Shown: positions 1-4,222 of the stretch, piece after piece
How positions within the stretch are numbered: position 1 is the stretch's first letter
Layout of the letters: the number at the start of each line of letters is the position of its first letter
NCBI GenBank assembly: GCA_002413755.1
Contig: DHXQ01000027.1
Location: 1-5,375 of the forward strand
From: Candidatus Saccharibacteria bacterium UBA5152
Lineage (GTDB): Bacteria; Patescibacteriota; Saccharimonadia; Saccharimonadales; UBA4665
DNA: 5,375 nucleotides
Direction of reading: 5' to 3'
Translations under genes and position numbers: made by a program
The notes under the pieces: generated by a model
Seen by the model: the letters and a program-made list of their open reading frames with translations, nothing else
Databases searched by the model: none
Told to the model about the DNA's origin: nothing

Positions 1-344
1 TGGTGGTCGAGTATAATGCACGGCCGGCTGGCCAGGTGCTGCTTGAGGCCGTCAGCAGCCACTGTGCCCAGCAGGCTGTCGGCGCTGGTGTCAACGATGA
101 TCGACAGGTCAAACTGCGCCGGAAAGTCGCTGCTAACGCGGTCCCAGCCCTCCAGATAGCTCAGATAGTCTGGAATGTGGACACCGCAGTACAGAATGGG
201 TTCTTTGCCCATGTCGCCCAGGATATGCTCCAACGCCAGCGCACTGGCCAAGGAATCAGCATCGGGGTTGTCGGCTTGCAAGATGACGATACGCTGAGCG
301 GCGGTAATCAAGGATTGTATTTGGTCGGCTTCGGGATATGGCAT
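1..344 (-). CDS. DHH-family phosphoesterase, N-terminal part (NrnA-like), 3' end outside window
   Basis: Partial gene: 114 complete codons plus two bases before the left edge. The frame is read directly from the minus strand, with ATG at 344-342; the next ATG upstream (353-351) is followed at once by TAA. Family marks seen: an ADNPDADSLAS motif at residues 24-34 (DHH motif I), IIVDTSADSLLG at residues 82-93 (motif II, Asp85), and LDH followed by CA at the very edge, which is the start of the DHH signature (Asp113-His114). Proteins of this family (NrnA/Orn-type nanoRNases, pAp phosphatases, c-di-NMP hydrolases) are Mn-dependent cytoplasmic phosphoesterases with a C-terminal DHHA1 domain, which would lie beyond the window. 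The exact substrate cannot be told from this half. The first His of the usual HxxPDxD motif is replaced by Ala24. It follows recR by 35 bp, has no Shine-Dalgarno, and has a -10-like TATAAT very close to the start codon. The family call is firm; NrnA-like activity is inference. Confidence 0.88.
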   Translation of the reverse strand, partial: MPYPEADQIQSLITAAQRIVILQADNPDADSLASALALEHILGDMGKEPILYCGVHIPDYLSYLEGWDRVSSDFPAQFDLSIIVDTSADSLLGTVAADGLKQHLASRPCIILDH

Positions 345-351
345 GGTTTAC

Positions 352-357
352 ATTATA
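352..357 (-). promoter_or_regulatory. -10-like TATAAT immediately upstream of the DHH phosphoesterase gene
   Basis: A perfect TATAAT on the minus strand lies in the 35-bp recR/DHH gap, with only 7 nt between it and the ATG at 344. If it is used, transcription would start at about 346-343, giving a leaderless or nearly leaderless mRNA. This agrees with the lack of a Shine-Dalgarno. No TTGACA-like -35 sits at the usual 16-18 bp; the closest match, TTGTCA at the end of recR, is 25 bp away. It could be chance in an A/T-rich gap, with the gene simply transcribed from the ybaB promoter. Confidence 0.4.
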
Positions 358-379
358 CAGTTAAAGGAGTTAATCGAGG

Positions 380-988
380 CTATGACAATGCTTGCCGGCC
401 GGACAGTGCCCGGCCGAGGGTAATTTGGTCGGCGTATTCCAGGTCGACGCCCACCGACAGCCCGCGGGCCAGGCGGCTGACGATCACTGGCCTGTCACCG
501 ATCTGTTGCTGGATGAATAAGGCGGTCGATTCGCCTTCGACGCTGGCGTTGGTGGCCAGGATGACTTCTTTGACCGCATCTTCATCGATCCGGCTGACCA
601 GTTCGGCGATATGCAGTTGCTCGGGGCCGACGCCATCGATCGGCGACACCAGCCCGCCCAATACGTGATAGGTGCCGTGAAACTGGCCGGTCTTTTCGAG
701 TGCGACAACGTCAAATGGCTCAGCCACGACAGCAATGGTTTGCTTGTCACGGCGCGGATCGGTGTAGAGGTCGGATAGTTCCTGATCTGCCGGGATGAGC
801 GCGAAAGTTTTGCGGCAATAGCCAATCCCAGCGTGCAGGTTGGTCAGTGTGTCAGCAATCCGGCCGCTGGTGTGCGGCTCATGCTTTAGGAGATAATAGG
901 CGTAGCGCTCAGCGGTGCGCGGCCCGACACCCGGCAATGCGGCCAGGGCGTCAATCACATCTTGTAGGGCTGGAGGTAATACCTGCAT
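380..988 (-). CDS. recR: Recombination mediator RecR, zinc-finger cysteines lost
   Basis: Complete RecR of 202 residues, close to the family's usual ~200. RecR forms a ring-like DNA clamp and, with RecO and RecF, loads RecA at single-stranded gaps. Seen in order: a helix-hairpin-helix (LPGVGPRTAERYA, residues 18-30); the zinc-finger region (about 52-82); a Toprim domain (about 84-165) with Glu90 in AVVAEPFD, the YHVLGG and SPIDGVGPEQL blocks (107-125) and EGE at 151-153; and the C-terminal RLARGLSVGVDLEYADQ segment (172-188) ending in a GR dipeptide. The family normally has four zinc-binding cysteines between the HhH and the Toprim domain. Here only Cys58 remains, although the following TDPRRD (76-81) is intact. 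The ATG at 988 lies 5 bp after the ybaB stop with no clear Shine-Dalgarno, suggesting translational coupling in a ybaB-recR operon. Identity is very firm. Confidence 0.97.
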   Translation of the reverse strand: MQVLPPALQDVIDALAALPGVGPRTAERYAYYLLKHEPHTSGRIADTLTNLHAGIGYCRKTFALIPADQELSDLYTDPRRDKQTIAVVAEPFDVVALEKTGQFHGTYHVLGGLVSPIDGVGPEQLHIAELVSRIDEDAVKEVILATNASVEGESTALFIQQQIGDRPVIVSRLARGLSVGVDLEYADQITLGRALSGRQALS

Positions 989-993
989 CTGGT

Positions 994-1287
994 CTAGAGA
1001 CCCAGGCTACCGAGTGAGCCCATCATCGGCTGCATCTTCTCGGCGGCCTCTTTTTGGCTTTCCTGGATGGCGGTCTTGACGGCGTCTTCGACCCAGCGCT
1101 CCAGTTGGCCGATGTCTTCGAGGTCGACGAATGATGGATCGATGTGAATCTTTTTAATCTTTTGTTCGCCGCTAATCTCGACTTTGACGGCACCATCACC
1201 GGCTTCGACGGTGATAATCTGGTTTTGTAGCTCTTTTTGAATCTTCCGGACCTGCATCAGCATCTTGGCTTGATCGAATTTGGACAT
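994..1287 (-). CDS. ybaB: YbaB/EbfC family nucleoid-associated DNA-binding protein
   Basis: A 97-residue protein, slightly shorter than the usual 100-110. YbaB/EbfC proteins are small dimers that bind DNA through a tweezer-like pair of helices and are grouped with nucleoid-associated proteins; the gene is typically found next to recR and dnaX. Seen: an N-terminal charged amphipathic helix (MSKFDQAKMLMQVRKIQKE, residues 1-19), the central strands VEISGEQKIKKIHIDPSF (36-53), then DLEDIGQLERWVEDAVKTAI and the tail KEAAEKMQPMMGSLGSLGL, where the family has a flexible Gly/Met-rich end. The ATG at 1287 is supported by AGGGAG at 1294-1299, 6 nt upstream, and by an extended -10 at 1320-1328. It is the first gene of the ybaB-recR unit (5-bp gap), possibly continuing into the DHH gene. 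Whether it acts with RecR is not shown by the sequence. Confidence 0.95.
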   Translation of the reverse strand: MSKFDQAKMLMQVRKIQKELQNQIITVEAGDGAVKVEISGEQKIKKIHIDPSFVDLEDIGQLERWVEDAVKTAIQESQKEAAEKMQPMMGSLGSLGL

Positions 1288-1319
1288 TAGAAACTCCCTG
1301 TCAATAAACTTATACGTTC

Positions 1320-1328
1320 ATTATAGCA
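1320..1328 (-). promoter_or_regulatory. Extended -10 promoter (TGCTATAAT) of ybaB-recR
   Basis: On the minus strand, TGC at 1328-1326 followed by the consensus TATAAT at 1325-1320 makes a full extended -10 element. The predicted start of transcription is near 1313, giving a leader of about 26 nt that contains AGGGAG (1294-1299), 6 nt before the ybaB ATG. No good TTGACA is found 16-18 bp upstream, which extended -10 promoters tolerate. The place where a -35 would sit (about 1343-1348) falls inside the left arm of the 30-bp inverted repeat, so that element occupies the upstream promoter region. A second, weaker A/T hexamer (TATAAG) lies just downstream. Confidence 0.65.
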
Positions 1329-1336
1329 AATCTCGG

Positions 1337-1486
1337 CGCCAAACTCAGATAGGGTGTCTCAGAGACCGCTCACGCGCGGAGGGTAGGTTGCCTGAGCTGC
1401 ATACTTTTAGTATCGCATCTCCGCAACACTACCGCTACCGGCTCCGCTTCGGTTTAGTCTCTGAGACACCCTATCTGAGTTTGGCG
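1337..1486. repeat. 150-bp element with 30-bp perfect terminal inverted repeats; long hairpin
   Basis: Positions 1337-1366 and 1457-1486 are exact reverse complements over all 30 bases, starting CGCCAAACTC and ending CAGAGAC in the left arm. The 90-bp interior continues the fold: 1376-1381/1442-1447 (6 bp), 1382-1386/1429-1433 (5), 1387-1391/1423-1427 (5), 1394-1396/1419-1421 (3), 1398-1400/1415-1417 (3) and 1401-1404/1410-1413 (4), closed by a TTTTA loop at 1405-1409. By hand count that is about 56 pairs in 150 nt. It lies 7 bp after the stop of the membrane-protein gene and 8 bp upstream of the ybaB extended -10. There is no credible ORF inside, no T-tract on the minus-strand 3' side, and no obvious flanking target-site duplication. 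It could be a MITE-like or palindromic repeat, a structured RNA, or an RNase III-type mRNA processing site. The structure is seen directly; the role is unknown. Confidence 0.9.
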
Positions 1487-1493
1487 AGCTGGC

Positions 1494-2684
1494 CTATAAT
1501 TTGACTTGGAAGACCTGGGAGGTCTCGGAGTTGTAGCGCCAGGCGACGAAATAGCTGCGGGTTTGATAGACGCTGGTCAGCAGGACGGCCAACATTATAA
1601 CGGCGATACCGACTGTTCGGGCGACTGGGTTGTGTGGAAATACTTTCAGCCAGAGATGCAAGATATAAGCGACGCCAGAGGCGATCAGCAAATAAACGAT
1701 CGGCAGAACCAAGGAGATGGCACTGCTGCCCATGATACCGACCAACGCCCAACCGATGATAGCCAGGACGACGATCAAACGCGTGCGCGCAGCGCGCAGA
1801 TGTGAGGCGTAGAAGTAGGTACCGACCAGGAACATGACGATCTCGAAGACGCCCAGGATCGGGACTCGTCCCAGCCAATGCACGGGGTCAAACGAGCTAC
1901 GCAGGATCAGGCTGAGCGGAACGTCGAGCAGATTGTGGCCGATATTTTTCAGACTAGGGATTGCACCATCGAACCCTAACCAGGTTTTGATGAGCTCAGG
2001 TTGTTTGACAAAGCTGTATATCAGGGGTGCCAGCACTAGGACAGTGAAAGCAATACTTGCGAAGCGCAGCCAGCGCGTGTTGGTGGCTTCCCAGGCGTCG
2101 GCGATGTTCTTACGGCGTACCAGCAAGCCAGCCAGCACTATCCAGACCATGCCTGGGACGTACAGCACCATCGACAGCGCCAGCAGCGTCGATGGCAAGG
2201 CCAACCGGTTGTGCCGGCCATCACGGTTCGGTGTCAACAGAACGACAACGGCCAGCGTGCTGACCAGCCATAATATCTCCGGGCTACCAAGGCGTCCAAC
2301 GTGCAAGAACCAGGCGGAGCTCATGAATAGCCAGGTACCGAGTAGTGCCACCCGAGTGCTGTGCCACTGTCGAGCGACAATATAGAATAGCGCTGCCGCC
2401 AAGATGGCGAACACCGTGCTGATCAACCGGAGTGAGGTAATGCCGTGGTGTCCGGTATAGGCCACCAGTCGCTGTATAACGCTGTATGGCAGGTTGAGCG
2501 GATGTTGTAGAATTGCCATCCAGCCACTCGAGGCGGCGCGGGTCATAACTTCGATATCAGCGGCGTTGCCATAGGTCAGCGAACCTAGTCGGAACCACAG
2601 CAGTCCCAGCAGTAGGGCGCTACCGACAGTGATGCCAATGATCTGTGAACGTTGGTTGGTGAGTATCGCTTGTAGTTTTTTCAT
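1494..2684 (-). CDS. Polytopic membrane protein, GT-C/PMT-like (family 39) putative glycosyltransferase
   Basis: A 396-residue protein with about 10 predicted transmembrane helices (roughly 15-35, 85-107, 112-130, 137-150, 161-189, 207-226, 274-294, 302-320, 322-346, 356-373). The plan resembles GT-C lipid-linked-sugar transferases (PMT/ArnT): TM1, a first external loop with acidic residues (Asp43, Glu45) where that fold keeps its catalytic acid, then a paired-helix region followed by FLHVGRLGSPE (126-136), where PMT-like proteins carry a conserved Arg and acidic residue. The tail RSYFVAWRYNSE recalls similar CPR proteins. The expected role is transfer of a sugar from a polyprenyl-phosphate donor at the outer face of the membrane; acceptor and donor are unknown. 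The frame stays open 20 codons upstream (to 2744), but I chose the Met at 2684: the extended -10 at 2711-2719 lies between the two Mets and MKKLQ is a natural start. No strong Shine-Dalgarno is visible. It sits oddly inside a replication/repair cluster. Confidence 0.7.
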   Translation of the reverse strand: MKKLQAILTNQRSQIIGITVGSALLLGLLWFRLGSLTYGNAADIEVMTRAASSGWMAILQHPLNLPYSVIQRLVAYTGHHGITSLRLISTVFAILAAALFYIVARQWHSTRVALLGTWLFMSSAWFLHVGRLGSPEILWLVSTLAVVVLLTPNRDGRHNRLALPSTLLALSMVLYVPGMVWIVLAGLLVRRKNIADAWEATNTRWLRFASIAFTVLVLAPLIYSFVKQPELIKTWLGFDGAIPSLKNIGHNLLDVPLSLILRSSFDPVHWLGRVPILGVFEIVMFLVGTYFYASHLRAARTRLIVVLAIIGWALVGIMGSSAISLVLPIVYLLIASGVAYILHLWLKVFPHNPVARTVGIAVIMLAVLLTSVYQTRSYFVAWRYNSETSQVFQVKL

Positions 2685-2710
2685 TTCAAAAGAGTCAAAC
2701 TCTGCAGTCC

Positions 2711-2719
2711 AGTATAGCA
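2711..2719 (-). promoter_or_regulatory. Extended -10 promoter (TGCTATACT) of the membrane-protein gene
   Basis: TGC at 2719-2717 followed by TATACT at 2716-2711 on the minus strand has the same TGC-TATAMT layout as the ybaB promoter. The predicted transcription start is near 2704, about 20 nt before the ATG at 2684-2682. The leader contains a short dyad (GAGT TTG ACTC) and no convincing Shine-Dalgarno. No -35 match is seen at normal spacing. This site is the main argument for the shorter start of the downstream gene. Confidence 0.55.
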
Positions 2720-2780
2720 AGATTGAGGGCTCGGCGCGATTCAAAATGGTTGTGCTTAGGCTGCGCGGATCCCGGCGGCG

Positions 2781-4190
2781 CTAGGCGAAGGGGTTGCCGT
2801 CACTATGGCGGTTGTCTAGTGAGCGGAACTTCTGTTTGTCTTTGTCGAAGTAGAGTTCGATGTTGCGCAGGGCACCGTTGCGGTGCTTTTTTATCAATAT
2901 GTCGGTGATATTTTTGCGGTCGGTATCAGGGTTGTAATAATCTTCGCGGTAGATGAAAGCCACGATGTCGGCGTCCTGCTCGATGGAGCCCGATTCACGG
3001 AGGTCAGACAGCTGTGGAATCTGTGGGCTGCGGCTCTCGACGGAACGGCTCAACTGGCTGAGGGCGATCAGCGGGACGTTCAGCTCACGAGCAACGCCCT
3101 TCAGTCCGCGGGAAATCTCCGAAATCTCCTGGACGCGGTTGCCCTCTCCAGCAAAGCGGTTGCCGCCACTCATCAGCTGCAGATAGTCAACAATGATCAG
3201 GCCTGGCGGCCGCAAATGGGCTTCACGGCGGGCTTTGGTGCGCAGGTCGCTGACGGTGATGCCCGGTGTGTCGTCGATGTAGATTGGCGCCTCAGACAGC
3301 ACACCCATGGCCTCGCCGAGCTTTTCGAAGTCGGTGTCGGTCAGGTTACCGGTGCGCAGCGCCCAGGCGTCGACGCCAGACTGCATGCTGAGCAAACGGT
3401 CGACGAGCTGCTCTTTGCTCATTTCCAGGCTGAAGATCAACACTGGCTCTTTGGCGTCGACCGCTACATTGTGGGCCAGGTTGAGGGCAAGGGCCGTCTT
3501 TCCCATTGACGGTCTGGCGGCTAGGATGAGTAAGTCAGAGCGCTGCAGCCCGGCAAGCGTCTCGTCGATATCCTTGAAACCGGTCGGGATGCCACGGATT
3601 TTTTGCTTGTCCTTGTGGAGCTCGTCGAGCCGCTCAAAACTTTCGGCCAGAATGTCTTCGATTGAAACGACGTTTTGTTTGACGTGTTGTTGACTGACTT
3701 GAAACAGCCGGGTTTCGGCTTCTTCGATCAATTCCTTGAGGCTGCGGGTTTCGTCATAGCCCAGCCCGCTAATCTCCGATGAGGTGTGGATTAGCCGGCG
3801 GCGCATCGACTTTTGGGCGACGATATCAGCATACTGCTCGACGTGGGCGGCGGTGGGTACGAAGTTGGTCAGTTCTGTCAGGTAGGTCGGGCCACCGATC
3901 ATATCGAGGTAGCCGTTGGATTTGAGCTGGTCGGATAGTGTCAGAACGTCGATTGCCTGGCGCTTTTCGTAGAGCATGACGACGGCTTCATAGATGTGCT
4001 GGTTGCGGGCGTCGAAGAAGTCTTCAGGGGAGATGGAGTCGGCAATCTTGACAATCGCATCGGCGTCAATCAGGATGGCGCCCAACATCGAGGCCTCAGC
4101 ATCGGTGTTCTGTGGCTGCTCGGTGGGGATTGGCTTGGGGCGGCTGGTCTTGCTGCCGCGGGCTCGGTTGTTTGGTCGGTCGTTATCCAT
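2781..4190 (-). CDS. dnaB: Replicative DNA helicase DnaB
   Basis: Complete 469-residue replicative helicase, the hexameric 5'-3' motor that unwinds DNA at the fork. Seen in order: a basic, low-complexity N-terminal tail (1-27); the DnaB N-terminal helical domain (about 28-130, with EASMLGAIL and FVPTAAHVEQYADIV); a linker (about 150-198); then the RecA-like domain beginning IPTGFKDIDETLAGLQRSDL. Walker A is ARPSMGKT (225-232), the catalytic-Glu strand is FSLEMS (Glu256), Walker B is LIIVDYLQLM (Asp335), ALSQLSR (376-382) is the DNA-loop/sensor region, DLRESGSIEQDADIV (396-410) follows, and KKHRNG (434-439) carries the Arg-finger region. No intein or frameshift is present. The ATG at 4190 has AGGGA at 4197-4201, 6 nt upstream. 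It begins 24 bp after dnaX, so the two are probably co-transcribed; tau-type DnaX is known to contact DnaB in other bacteria. No clear intrinsic terminator follows the stop. Confidence 0.98.
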   Translation of the reverse strand: MDNDRPNNRARGSKTSRPKPIPTEQPQNTDAEASMLGAILIDADAIVKIADSISPEDFFDARNQHIYEAVVMLYEKRQAIDVLTLSDQLKSNGYLDMIGGPTYLTELTNFVPTAAHVEQYADIVAQKSMRRRLIHTSSEISGLGYDETRSLKELIEEAETRLFQVSQQHVKQNVVSIEDILAESFERLDELHKDKQKIRGIPTGFKDIDETLAGLQRSDLLILAARPSMGKTALALNLAHNVAVDAKEPVLIFSLEMSKEQLVDRLLSMQSGVDAWALRTGNLTDTDFEKLGEAMGVLSEAPIYIDDTPGITVSDLRTKARREAHLRPPGLIIVDYLQLMSGGNRFAGEGNRVQEISEISRGLKGVARELNVPLIALSQLSRSVESRSPQIPQLSDLRESGSIEQDADIVAFIYREDYYNPDTDRKNITDILIKKHRNGALRNIELYFDKDKQKFRSLDNRHSDGNPFA

Positions 4191-4203
4191 GGTTGTTCCC
4201 TGC

Positions 4204-4222
4204 TACTATTGTACTCATAGTA
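4204..4222. repeat. Small dyad over the dnaX stop codon in the dnaX-dnaB gap
   Basis: TACTAT at 4204-4209 and ATAGTA at 4217-4222 form a perfect 6-bp inverted repeat with a 7-nt loop. It overlaps the dnaX stop (4217-4215) and ends just before the AGGGA Shine-Dalgarno of dnaB (4201-4197). The same bases contain a weak -10-like TACAAT on the minus strand (4213-4208). The stem is all A/T but for one pair, so any hairpin would be weak. It could tune dnaB translation after dnaX termination, or be chance. Confidence 0.3.

Noticed and set aside
3..668. Plus-strand open frame of 221 codons, and the other plus-strand frames (for example 1834-2385, 2883-3509, 3307-3693)
   Set aside because: They lie antisense to well-recognised minus-strand genes, their proteins show no family motifs, and they have no supporting ribosome sites.
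1337..1486. Hairpin as a classical intrinsic terminator
   Set aside because: Far longer than a normal terminator stem, with no run of T after either arm. It may still affect 3' ends by processing, but the standard signature is absent.
1337..1486. Hairpin as an integron attC site
   Set aside because: Size and imperfect palindrome would fit, but no GTTRRRY/RYYYAAC core is found at the ends, the 30-bp perfect arms are not attC-like, and there is no cassette array.
1326..1497. Target-site duplication flanking the 150-bp element
   Set aside because: Comparing the bases outside each arm (CTCGG on the left, AGCTGG on the right) gives no convincing direct repeat, so recent transposition is not proven.
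1495..1500. Plus-strand TATAAT at the membrane-protein stop codon
   Set aside because: It arises from the codons for Leu-stop plus one adjacent base, has no -35 or extended TG, and would drive only antisense RNA. Not enough to call a promoter.
1280..1504. Plus-strand open frame running through the hairpin element
   Set aside because: Its product is low in recognisable features, it overlaps the ybaB start and the end of the membrane-protein gene, and the sequence is better explained by the inverted repeat.
2685..2744. Longer start (ATG at 2744) for the membrane protein
   Set aside because: The extra 20 residues are not needed for TM1, and the extended -10 at 2711-2719 lies inside them, so the Met at 2684 is favoured.
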